Assembly (NCBI GenBank): GCA_001917735.1
Contig: MNEO01000056.1
Location: forward strand, 1-13,533
DNA: 13,533 nucleotides
Direction: 5' to 3'
Origin: Chloroflexi bacterium 13_1_40CM_68_21
Lineage (GTDB): Bacteria > Chloroflexota > Limnocylindria > P2-11E
The translations under genes and the position numbers were made by a program. The first letter of the stretch is position 1. Each line of letters starts with the position of its first letter. Positions 1-6,595 of this stretch are shown here, one piece after another. The notes beneath the pieces are model-generated. The model did no database searches. It had not been told where the DNA came from and was given only the letters and a program-made list of their open reading frames with translations.

Positions 1-9
1 AGACCGTGA
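1..9 (+). CDS. Possible 3' end of gatC (last two codons and stop)
   Basis: Codons 1-3, 4-6 and 7-9 read Arg, Pro, stop. The TGA at 7-9 overlaps the GTG start of gatA at 6-8 as GTGA, the same arrangement seen at several other junctions in this window. In many bacteria gatC lies directly upstream of gatA and encodes the small subunit that links GatA and GatB. Only two residues are visible, so the identity rests entirely on position and on the overlap pattern. Confidence 0.3.
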   Translation, partial: RP

Positions 10-1466
10 ACGACCTGCCGCGCTCGATACCCGCGGCCGCCGAGCTGCTGCGGTCGCGGAAGGCGAGCGCGCTCGAGCTCGCGGAGACCGCACTCATGCG
101 CTCGCACGCCGATCCCCACAACGCATGGCTGCACCTTTCAGACGAGCACGCCCGCGCTCAGGCACGCGCGGCTGACGCTCGTCTCAAGAACAGCGATGCG
201 CCCCTTCTCACGGGCATCCCGTGGGCGTGCAAGGACATCATCGGGACCAAGGCGATCCCGACGACCGCCGGGTCGCGCATCCTCGAGGGCTACGTCCCGC
301 CGTACTCCGCGACGGTGGTCGAGCGTCTCGACGAGCGGGGCGCGGTGATGATCGGGAAGACCAACCTCGACGAATTCGCCATGGGCTCATCGAACGAGAA
401 CTCCGCGTTCGGGCCGGTCAAGAACCCCTGGAACGCCGAGCGCGTGCCCGGGGGATCGTCCGGCGGCTCGGCGGTCGCCGTCGCGGCGGGCGAGGTGCTC
501 TTCGCGCTCGGCACCGATACCGGTGGCTCGATCCGGCAACCGGCCGCGCTCTGCGGCGTCGTCGGTATGAAGCCGACGTACGGGCGCGTGCCGCGCTGGG
601 GCGTCGTCGCTTTCGCGTCGTCGCTCGATCAGGTCGGACCGTTCACGAACACAGTCGAGGACGCGGCCATCGTCTGCGAGGCGATCTTCGGTAAGGACCC
701 GAACGACACGACGATGGTCGCCGATTTTCCGAACGATGACCTGCGCACCGATCTGGAGAAGGGCGTGAAGGGTCTGCGCCTCGGCGTGCCAAAGGAATAC
801 TTCTCGGTCAAAGGCATGGAGCCGGGCGTCGAGCGGGCCGTCCGCGCGGCGCTCACGGTCCTCGAGCGCGAGGGCGCCAAGCTCGAGGAGGTTTCGCTCT
901 CGCTCACCGACCACGGCCTCGCCGTCTACTACATCATCCAGCCCGCGGAGGCATCGTCGAACCTCGCGCGGTACGACGGCGTCCGCTACGGCCTGCGCGT
1001 CGAGGGGCCGAATCTCCTCGAGACCTACAGGCGCACGCGCGGCACGGGCTTCGGGCCCGAGGTGAAGCGCCGCATGATCCTCGGCACGTACGCGCTCTCG
1101 GCCGGGTACTACGACGCCTATTACGTGAAAGCCCAGAAGGTGCGCACGCTGATCAAGAGCGAGTACGACAAGGTCTTCGAGAAGGTGGATGCGCTCGTCA
1201 CTCCCACATCGCCGACCGTCGCGTTCGCGATCGGGGCGAAAGTCAACGATCCGCTCTCGATGTACCTCAACGATGTCTTCACTTTGCCGGTGAACATCTC
1301 GGGACTCCCCGGCATCTCGATCCCCTGTGGGCTCTCCGACGACTTGCCGGTCGGGCTCCAGGTGATCGCGAACTCCTACCAGGAGCGCACGATGTTCCGC
1401 GTCGCCGCGGCGTACGAGCGCGTGACCTCGCACCATCTCGAGCGGCCGAAGGAGAAGGCAGCCTGA
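6..1466 (+). CDS. gatA: Asp-tRNA(Asn)/Glu-tRNA(Gln) amidotransferase subunit A
   Basis: GatA is the glutaminase subunit of GatCAB. It releases ammonia from glutamine, and GatB uses it to convert Glu-tRNA(Gln) or Asp-tRNA(Asn) to the amidated form in the cytoplasm. The 486-residue product has the normal family length and a complete amidase signature. The Ser-cisSer-Lys triad is visible as Lys76 (WACKDI), Ser151 (GGSSGGSA) and Ser175 (TDTGGSIRQPA), each three residues before the equivalents in S. aureus GatA as I recall them. The GTG at 6 is the only start visible; it overlaps a possible gatC stop, and its ribosome binding site would lie outside the window. The gene overlaps the downstream aminotransferase by CTGA. 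Its presence suggests that Gln-tRNA and/or Asn-tRNA is made by the indirect route. The family call is secure; Gln versus Asn specificity cannot be read from this gene. Confidence 0.96.
   Translation: MNDLPRSIPAAAELLRSRKASALELAETALMRSHADPHNAWLHLSDEHARAQARAADARLKNSDAPLLTGIPWACKDIIGTKAIPTTAGSRILEGYVPPYSATVVERLDERGAVMIGKTNLDEFAMGSSNENSAFGPVKNPWNAERVPGGSSGGSAVAVAAGEVLFALGTDTGGSIRQPAALCGVVGMKPTYGRVPRWGVVAFASSLDQVGPFTNTVEDAAIVCEAIFGKDPNDTTMVADFPNDDLRTDLEKGVKGLRLGVPKEYFSVKGMEPGVERAVRAALTVLEREGAKLEEVSLSLTDHGLAVYYIIQPAEASSNLARYDGVRYGLRVEGPNLLETYRRTRGTGFGPEVKRRMILGTYALSAGYYDAYYVKAQKVRTLIKSEYDKVFEKVDALVTPTSPTVAFAIGAKVNDPLSMYLNDVFTLPVNISGLPGISIPCGLSDDLPVGLQVIANSYQERTMFRVAAAYERVTSHHLERPKEKAA
1449..1454 (+). 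promoter_or_regulatory. Ribosome binding site AAGGAG for a CTG start
   Basis: AAGGAG lies inside the last codons of gatA, eight bases before the CTG at 1463. It is a near-perfect Shine-Dalgarno sequence at ideal spacing, and no comparable motif precedes the later in-frame CTG at 1484 or the GTG at 1553. It therefore decides the start of the aminotransferase and implies translational coupling to gatA. Confidence 0.65.
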
Positions 1467-2632
1467 AGGCAACCCGGCGTCCACTGACCAACGCGAAGGT
1501 CGAGCGAATCCCGGCGAGCGGCATCCGCCGTTTCTTCGATCTCGTCTCGGGCGTGGAGGGCGTGATCTCGCTCGGGGTCGGCGAGCCGGACTTCGTCACT
1601 CCGGAGCGCTTCCGCGAGGCGGCGATCCGCTCCATAAAGGAAGGCCGGACGAAGTACACCTCGAACTACGGCATCCTCCCGCTTCGCCAAGCGATCAGCG
1701 AGCACACCACGCGGCTTCGCGGCGTCACGTACGACCCCGAGGGCGAGATCCTTGTGACGGTCGGTGTCTCCGAGGCGGTCGACCTCGCGCTCCGGGCCAC
1801 CCTGAACGAAGGCGACGAGGTCATCATCGCGGACCCCTCATATGTCGCGTACGTGCCGGGGATCGTGCTCGCCGGAGGCGTCCCCGTCCCGGTCCCGACA
1901 GAAGAAGCGCATGACTTCCGCCTGCGCCCGGAGGACGTCGAGCGCGCGATCACCCCGCGCACCCGCGCGATCCTGCTCGGGTTCCCGAACAACCCGACCG
2001 GCGCGGTGCTCACCGCCGCCGACCTGGGCGGCCTCGCGCGTCTTGCCGAGGAGCACGATCTGCTGGTCTACGCCGACGAGATCTATGACCGCCTCGTGTA
2101 TGGCGGCGAGCACCGCTCGATCGTGTCCCTTCCCGGCATGCGGGAGCGCACCGTCTATCTCGCGGGCTTCTCGAAGTCCTATGCGATGACCGGCTGGCGC
2201 GTCGGCTACGCCTGCGCACCCGGCGAGGTCATCGAGCAGATGATGAAGATCCACCAGTACAGCGTGATGTGCGTTCCCACCGCCGCCCAGTACGCCGCGC
2301 TCGAGGCACTGCGGACAGGCGAGGACGAGGTTCGGCGCATGGTCGCCGAATACGACCGCCGCCGGACCGTGATGTGGCGGCGGTTCAACGAGCTCGGCCT
2401 CCACTGCTTCGAGCCGCGCGGCGCGTTCTACTGCTTTCCGAACATCACCTCGACCGGTATGGCCGACGAGGAGTTCGCGGAGCGTCTGCTCGTGCAGGAA
2501 AAGGTCGTCACCGTCCCGGGTAACGCGTTCGGAGAGCGCGGACGCGGGCACGTGCGAGCGTGCTACGCGACGAGCCTCGAGAAGATCGAGGAGGCGTGCG
2601 ACCGGATTGCACGCTTCGTCGGACGAGTGTGA
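1463..2632 (+). CDS. Class I/II pyridoxal-phosphate aminotransferase (AspC/PatA-like)
   Basis: Fold type I aminotransferase, moving an amino group between an amino acid and a 2-oxo acid in the cytosol. From the CTG at 1463 the product has 389 residues, normal for the family. Visible motifs are the N-terminal IPASGIRRFFDL and ISLGVGEPDF segments, PNNPTG (about 175-180), YADEIYDRL (about 203-211) and the PLP lysine, about Lys238, in GFSKSYAMTGWRVGY. A C-terminal HVRACYATS carries the usual carboxylate-binding Arg. The first conventional start is GTG 1553, but it would remove about 30 residues that match the conserved N-terminus. CTG 1463 has AAGGAG eight bases upstream and overlaps the gatA stop as CTGA. 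The gene overlaps the next by GTGA. Substrate is not readable; aspartate, alanine or aromatic amino acids are all possible. Confidence 0.9.
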   Translation: MKATRRPLTNAKVERIPASGIRRFFDLVSGVEGVISLGVGEPDFVTPERFREAAIRSIKEGRTKYTSNYGILPLRQAISEHTTRLRGVTYDPEGEILVTVGVSEAVDLALRATLNEGDEVIIADPSYVAYVPGIVLAGGVPVPVPTEEAHDFRLRPEDVERAITPRTRAILLGFPNNPTGAVLTAADLGGLARLAEEHDLLVYADEIYDRLVYGGEHRSIVSLPGMRERTVYLAGFSKSYAMTGWRVGYACAPGEVIEQMMKIHQYSVMCVPTAAQYAALEALRTGEDEVRRMVAEYDRRRTVMWRRFNELGLHCFEPRGAFYCFPNITSTGMADEEFAERLLVQEKVVTVPGNAFGERGRGHVRACYATSLEKIEEACDRIARFVGRV

Positions 2633-3447
2633 CGCCGACCGAGACTGCCGCGACCGAGACGGAGTGGCTCATGCGTTTCGAGCGTTCGCTCCTGGCGGGA
2701 GATCCGCTCGGTGCGTCCGACGCTCTCCGCAAGTCCGGCGTGAACGGCTGGGTGCGCAAGGACCACTACGACCGTGCGCTCGAGGCGATTGACCGGATCG
2801 GACCGGCAGCGATCGTCCGGCTGAATTGGACGGAGCGCTTGATCGCGCACCCGCGCCGCGTGGACAAGGAGCTCGCCGCGCTGATCGTCCTCCCGCTCGC
2901 CCAGAGCCATCCGCGCGAGCTGGCACGGATGGCGTACCGCCTGGCGCGCGACGACGACTGGGGCGTACGCGAGACGGCCGCGTCGCTTCTGGGACAGCTG
3001 CTGATCGACGCGTGGGCCGAGACACTGCCGCACGCGCGGGAGTGGGTGGGCGGCCCGGACAGCCGGCTGCGGCGGGCGGTCGTCGTCGCTGCGAAGTACG
3101 CGGCGCGCACGCGCCGCCAGGAGTGGGCCGAGCCGCTGCTCGATCTCATCGAGCCAGCGCTCCGTGACCACGACGAGTACGTACGGAAGAACCTCGGTCC
3201 GTTCGCGATCGGAGATCAGTTCGTTCGCTCGTACCCCGAGGCGACGCTCGCGCGGCTACGGGAATGGATGCAGGACGAGAACGAGAACGTGCGCTGGAAC
3301 GTCGCGATGGCGTTCTCGGCCGCCAGCGGCGCCCGTCTGGCGGCGCGGGCACCCGACATCCTCGAGTTCCTGGCCTCGGACGAGCGGCCCTTCGTGCGCG
3401 GCGCGGTCCGCGCCGCCCAGCGCCGCGTTCGAACGCTGGTGGCGTAG
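2629..3447 (+). CDS. HEAT-repeat protein, possibly AlkD-like (DNA alkylation repair superfamily)
   Basis: From GTG 2629 the product has 272 residues, nearly all helical. It contains at least five HEAT-like second-helix motifs with a D-x-x-V/L-R-x-x-A pattern: DDWGVRETAA (about 109), DSRLRRAVV (about 144), DEYVRKNLG (about 182), ENVRWNVAM (about 219) and RPFVRGAVR (about 253). Tandem HEAT repeats with Trp/Arg-rich helices resemble the AlkD-type DNA glycosylase superfamily, but I cannot identify the catalytic residues, so a scaffold role is equally possible. GTG 2629 overlaps the aminotransferase stop as GTGA. The alternative ATG 2671 has GGAG six bases upstream and would give 258 residues. No signal peptide or membrane segment is seen, so the protein is probably cytosolic. 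The next gene starts immediately after its TAG. Confidence 0.75.
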   Translation: MTPTETAATETEWLMRFERSLLAGDPLGASDALRKSGVNGWVRKDHYDRALEAIDRIGPAAIVRLNWTERLIAHPRRVDKELAALIVLPLAQSHPRELARMAYRLARDDDWGVRETAASLLGQLLIDAWAETLPHAREWVGGPDSRLRRAVVVAAKYAARTRRQEWAEPLLDLIEPALRDHDEYVRKNLGPFAIGDQFVRSYPEATLARLREWMQDENENVRWNVAMAFSAASGARLAARAPDILEFLASDERPFVRGAVRAAQRRVRTLVA

Positions 3448-4044
3448 GTGGGTACGCGCTACGAGGACCAGCCGCCTGAGCTATGGGCGGGACCTGAATC
3501 GCTGGATCCGACACCCGTGTGGAAGCAGTTCGCGCTGGTCGGCCTCTTCCTGTTCCTCGGCCTCGTACTGGTCGGTGTGGTCGCGGCGTTCGCGGTCGCG
3601 CCGCAGCTCGTCACGCCGCCTGCGCTCGTCCCCGGCGGTCGCCTGGTGCTGCCGCTGAGCGCGTTGCCCACCTACGTCGGCGGGGCGGGAGCTCCGCCGA
3701 ACCGCGTCGGTCCGCCCTTGGTCGACGAGGCGCGCGGTTTCTTGCTCGGGCGTGTAGACCGCACCGAAGTCGTCGCCGTCCGCGCGCGGTGGTCGCCCGA
3801 TCCTGGTCAGGAGGATTGCCCGATCCGTGAAGCCATCGTGAACGGAAAGGTCGGTTACATGGCAGTGTGCACGCGGGAGGGTCGCGGACAATTCTTCACG
3901 TTCGACGCGCGGGGCAACTCGAGCGACGGAGCGTCGCGTGGCCTCGACCGATATCTTGTGTCGGTGGCCACGGATCGAGTCATCGTCAATCTCGATCGCT
4001 TGATCATCTCCCCCGAGCGCACCTCGGCGCCCCCCTCGCCGTGA
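3448..4044 (+). CDS. Single-pass membrane protein with Rieske-like, cluster-ligand-free C-terminal domain
   Basis: The 198-residue product has a short cytosolic N-terminus, one strong transmembrane helix (about 26-54, starting WKQFALVGLFLFLG), a Pro/Gly-rich linker, and a soluble domain from about 95 to 188. The tail order FDARGNSSDGASRGLDRYLVSV...DRVIVNL looks like the end of a Rieske domain, where FD-x-x-G, a G-x-A-x-R-x-L-x-x-Y segment and a final beta-strand follow the cluster loops. However, the protein has only two cysteines (Cys124, Cys141) and no histidine, so it cannot hold the usual two-Cys, two-His 2Fe-2S cluster. I infer a structural or redox-silent relative, or a coincidental resemblance. 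The GTG start directly follows the previous TAG, and the TGA overlaps the gatB GTG, so it is co-translated with its neighbours. The gene is certain to be coding by context; its function is unknown. Confidence 0.7.
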   Translation: MGTRYEDQPPELWAGPESLDPTPVWKQFALVGLFLFLGLVLVGVVAAFAVAPQLVTPPALVPGGRLVLPLSALPTYVGGAGAPPNRVGPPLVDEARGFLLGRVDRTEVVAVRARWSPDPGQEDCPIREAIVNGKVGYMAVCTREGRGQFFTFDARGNSSDGASRGLDRYLVSVATDRVIVNLDRLIISPERTSAPPSP

Positions 4045-5528
4045 CGGGAATTGGCCGGGGGCCGGGGGGCGAAGCCCCCCGACTCTACGAGCTCGTGATC
4101 GGCATCGAGGTCCACGTCGAGCTCAAGACCGAGTCCAAGATGTTCTGCGGCTGCAAGGCCCACTGGTTCGGCGCACCGCCGAACACGCTCGTCTGTCCGG
4201 TCTGCCTCGGGCTCCCTGGCGCGCTGCCGGTGCCGAACCGCCGCGCGATCGAGCTCGCGATCACCGCCGGGCTCGCGCTGCACTGCGAGACCCCCGAGCA
4301 CACCAAGTTCGACCGCAAGAACTACATGTACCCCGATCTTCCCAAGGGGTACCAGATCTCCCAGTACGACCTGCCGCTCACCGTGAACGGCTGGCTGAAG
4401 CTGGAGAGCGGCAAGCGCGTAGGCATCCGCCGCGCGCATCTCGAGGAGGACACCGGGACGCTGAAGCATGGCGAGGACGCTGGACGCCGTTACACGCTCG
4501 TGGACTTCAACCGCTCCGGCGTTCCTCTTCTCGAGATCGTGAGCGACCCGGACCTGAGCTCCGCGGACGAGGCCGAGCAGTACGTCCGCGCGCTGCGCGA
4601 CATCCTCGTGTATTCAGGCGTTTCGGAGATGCGGCTGGAACAGGGCGCGGGCCGATTCGACGTGAATGTCTCGATCCGTTTCGAGGAAGGTGGCAAGACG
4701 GTCTGGCCGCCGCAGAGCGAGATCAAGAACCTGAACAGCTACGAGGCGCTGCGCGGCGCGGTCGCGTTCGAGTCGGACCGTCTGTGGCAGGAATGGCAGA
4801 CCGGCGGCGAGATCCGGAGGCGCACCGGCAAGGTCACCGTCGGCTGGAGTCCGGAGCGCGGGCGCACCTATCTACAGCGCTCGAAGGAGGAGGTCGAGGA
4901 CTACCGCTACTTCCCGGAGCCCGATCTGGTCGCACTCGAGCCCTCGTCAGCGACGGTGGCTCAGATCCGTGCCGCGCTCCCCGAGATGCCGGCCGAACGC
5001 CGCGCGCGGTTCACCGCCGACTACGGCCTCTCCGAGTACGTCGCGCGAAACCTCGTCTCCGACCGCACCCTGGCGGACTACTTCGAGGCAGCCGCGAAGG
5101 TCGAGCCCACCAACGCGAAGCAGATCGCGAACTGGATCATGGGCGAGCTGACGGCGGCGCTCAAGCGGGACGGGAACGACCTCGGCGCCATGCGCGTTGG
5201 AGCCCAGCAGCTTGCCGTGCTCGTGCGCCTCGTGGCATCTGGGACCGTCAGCGGGACGGCCGCGAAGCGCGTCTTCTCCGAGATGTGGAAGAACGGCGGC
5301 GATCCTGAGGCAATCGTGAACTCGCTAGGGCTCGCGCAGACCAGTGACGAGGAAGCGATCGCCGCGGCTGTTGACGAGATCATCACCGCGAACCCGAATG
5401 TGATCGCGGCCTACCGCCGCGGAAACATGCGGGCGCTGGATGGCCTCATCGGGCCGGTCATGGGCCGGTTCAAGGGAAAGGCGGACGGCGCCCTGGTCCG
5501 GCGGATCATCCTCGAGCGGGTGGGCTGA
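4041..5528 (+). CDS. gatB: Asp-tRNA(Asn)/Glu-tRNA(Gln) amidotransferase subunit B
   Basis: GatB activates the misacylated tRNA with ATP and, fed ammonia by GatA, amidates it. From GTG 4041 the product has 495 residues. Visible family blocks are VIGIEVHVEL (about 19-28), cysteine pairs Cys36/Cys38 and Cys52/Cys55 of the usual metal-binding type, the signature YPDLPKGYQISQ (about 97-108), RAHLEEDTG, and DFNRSGVPLLEIVSDPD. The C-terminal YqeY-like tRNA-binding domain ends GRFKGKADGALVRR. The GTG overlaps the preceding stop as GTGA and is coupled to it; no clear Shine-Dalgarno is seen. GTG 4095 is the next candidate but would cut into the first conserved strand. Residues 4-14 (IGRGPGGEAPR) are encoded across a GC hairpin repeat and are not typical GatB sequence. 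The 3' end overlaps a convergent gene by 23 bases. Confidence 0.95.
   Translation: MTGIGRGPGGEAPRLYELVIGIEVHVELKTESKMFCGCKAHWFGAPPNTLVCPVCLGLPGALPVPNRRAIELAITAGLALHCETPEHTKFDRKNYMYPDLPKGYQISQYDLPLTVNGWLKLESGKRVGIRRAHLEEDTGTLKHGEDAGRRYTLVDFNRSGVPLLEIVSDPDLSSADEAEQYVRALRDILVYSGVSEMRLEQGAGRFDVNVSIRFEEGGKTVWPPQSEIKNLNSYEALRGAVAFESDRLWQEWQTGGEIRRRTGKVTVGWSPERGRTYLQRSKEEVEDYRYFPEPDLVALEPSSATVAQIRAALPEMPAERRARFTADYGLSEYVARNLVSDRTLADYFEAAAKVEPTNAKQIANWIMGELTAALKRDGNDLGAMRVGAQQLAVLVRLVASGTVSGTAAKRVFSEMWKNGGDPEAIVNSLGLAQTSDEEAIAAAVDEIITANPNVIAAYRRGNMRALDGLIGPVMGRFKGKADGALVRRIILERVG
4063..4081. repeat. GC-rich hairpin repeat, copy A, in the gatB 5' coding end
   Basis: An 8-bp perfect stem, C-GGGGGGC (4063-4070) paired with GCCCCCC-G (4074-4081), closes a GAA triloop. 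Read on the minus strand it is GAGT, hairpin with a CTTCG core, then a short run of C, which matches the layout of copy B at 8975-8995 on the plus strand. It begins 22 bases into gatB, so the mRNA would carry this hairpin just after the start codon. Confidence 0.7.
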
Positions 5529-6195
5529 CAGGCTCCGCACGTTGCGCGCTTCTGGCGATCCACGCCGTACTCGCGATGAGGCCCGCCGCTCCGACGCTCT
5601 GCACGATGTCGGCGAGGGCGACGCCAACGATGGCGAACAGCGGACCGGAAATGGCGAGGAGGATCCCGGCCCACCGCGGCAGCGACCGGGACCGCGCGAC
5701 GGCGATGCCGAAGAGCACGAGGCCGACGGCGAGGAGGAGCAGCCCGGTGAATGCCGTCGCGAAGAGCGGAACGCCGTAGATGTCGTCTTGCAGCGCCATC
5801 GCCTGGGCGGTCTGCCCCGCGAGGTACATGCGGCCGATCGCGGGCTGGGCGAAGGCAGCCGCGCCGAAGATCGAAGTGACCACGGTGTTGCCGAGGATCG
5901 CCGCGACGAGCGCCCAGAGCCCCAGGCTCCCGCCGCCTCGCCGAACAAGCGCCACGAAGATCGCCACGAAGCCGAGGTTCCCGATCGCCGCGCCCGCGAT
6001 GCTCGCGACGATGTGACTAGAGAGGAACTCCGTGGTGGTGATGTATCTGGCGTAGCCCGCGAAGTCGGTCTGCGGCGGTGGCTGGTGGCTGATCGTCCCG
6101 AGGAAGAGCAAGACCGCCCAGACCGGACCCGCCCAGATGAACCGGCGCGCGACGCGGTCGGCGGCTTTGTCTGCGGACCTAATCGATGCATTCAT
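5506..6195 (-). CDS. Multi-pass integral membrane protein of unknown function
   Basis: The 229-residue product starts at ATG 6195 (MNASIRSADK) and has about six predicted membrane helices, near residues 18-36, 61-84, 91-116, 141-167, 174-197 and possibly 200-215. The cytosolic ends are basic and polar. A loop after the first helix (SHQPPPQTDFAGYARYITT) and another with QTAQAMALQDDIYG look like the only places for conserved polar contacts. I do not recognise the family; small 6-TM proteins of the DUF4386 type are one possibility. No Shine-Dalgarno is seen upstream of ATG 6195. The start lies inside the PIN-toxin remnant on the same strand, so translation may be coupled to it. The 3' end runs 23 bases into gatB on the opposite strand. 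Confidence 0.8.
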   Translation of the reverse strand: MNASIRSADKAADRVARRFIWAGPVWAVLLFLGTISHQPPPQTDFAGYARYITTTEFLSSHIVASIAGAAIGNLGFVAIFVALVRRGGGSLGLWALVAAILGNTVVTSIFGAAAFAQPAIGRMYLAGQTAQAMALQDDIYGVPLFATAFTGLLLLAVGLVLFGIAVARSRSLPRWAGILLAISGPLFAIVGVALADIVQSVGAAGLIASTAWIARSAQRAEPVSPPARG

Positions 6196-6268
6196 TGGTG
6201 AGGAGTCGACGAATCATTCTCGCGCCAAGCACATCGAGCAGCACGTTTGAGTCGACTGCCGTGATCAC
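6179..6268 (-). pseudogene. 5' remnant of a PIN-domain (VapC-type) toxin
   Basis: Translation from GTG 6268 gives 29 residues: the first 15 (VITAVDSNVLLDVLG, with initiator Met) are a textbook VapC/PIN N-terminus with the first catalytic acid at Asp6. The frame then continues as ARMIRRLLTNECID and stops at 6179. A full PIN toxin is about 130-140 residues and needs three or four acidic residues, so this cannot be an active RNase. The GTG overlaps the antitoxin stop as GTGA, the normal arrangement for such pairs. The remnant overlaps the first 17 bases of the downstream membrane gene. I infer that a deletion removed most of the toxin and brought the membrane gene close to the antitoxin. Confidence 0.75.
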
Positions 6269-6537
6269 CGGGGCCTTGGCCGAACGCTCCTCCTCCCCCT
6301 GCTCCCACGCCGAGGGAGCCCCGGTCCGCGCATCCGCTCGATCACGCTGTCGGTGCCTGCCCGGAGATCAATGATTCCGTAGACCGAGTCGACCTTGTCC
6401 GGCGCGCTTGCCTTGATGGCGACCAGTCGTCCCCGCTCCACCACGAAGTCCAAAACGTCCCCGGCGCGGATTCGTAGCCGGTCGCGCAGAGGCTTGGGGA
6501 TTGTCACCTGGCCCGTCTCGCCCACGGTCGTTTTCAC
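6265..6537 (-). CDS. AbrB/MazE/VapB-type antitoxin (swapped-hairpin DNA-binding protein)
   Basis: A 90-residue protein beginning at GTG 6537. Residues 1-45 (TTVGETGQVTIPKPLRDRL, then AGDVLDFVVERGRLVAIKA) are a clear SpoVT-AbrB swapped-hairpin domain, which binds the operator of its own operon in VapB-type antitoxins. The linker DSVYGIIDLRAGTDSVIERMRGPG is typical of PIN-toxin partners. The last 17 residues (LPRRGSRGRRSVRPRPR) are strongly basic and low in complexity, whereas antitoxin tails are usually acidic. The neighbouring frame over the same bases reads APSAWEQGEEERSAK, which looks more like a real tail, so a frameshift near 6320 is possible. The stop overlaps the toxin remnant as GTGA. 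No Shine-Dalgarno is apparent. With its toxin gone, it may survive as a plain repressor or be decaying. Confidence 0.8.
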   Translation of the reverse strand: MKTTVGETGQVTIPKPLRDRLRIRAGDVLDFVVERGRLVAIKASAPDKVDSVYGIIDLRAGTDSVIERMRGPGLPRRGSRGRRSVRPRPR

Positions 6538-6595
6538 ACTCGCATGGTAGGAATGCGAACCCGGGCCGTCATTAATGGTGTCGACGCCCCGCGCC

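Noticed and set aside
387..1484. Minus-strand 365-residue open frame opposite gatA
   Set aside because: Arg/Asp/Glu/Ala-rich composition without any family motif, typical of antisense frames in high-GC genes; gatA is fully supported on the other strand.
3867..4040. 58-residue N-terminal extension of GatB
   Set aside because: The extension lies wholly inside the preceding gene and has no GatB similarity; GTG 4041 forms a GTGA junction like its neighbours.
5325..6201. Long open frames on both strands over the membrane gene (5325-6191 minus, 5440-6201 plus)
   Set aside because: Low-complexity Arg/Ser/Glu/Asp products; the frame at 5506-6195 has a coherent pattern of membrane helices.
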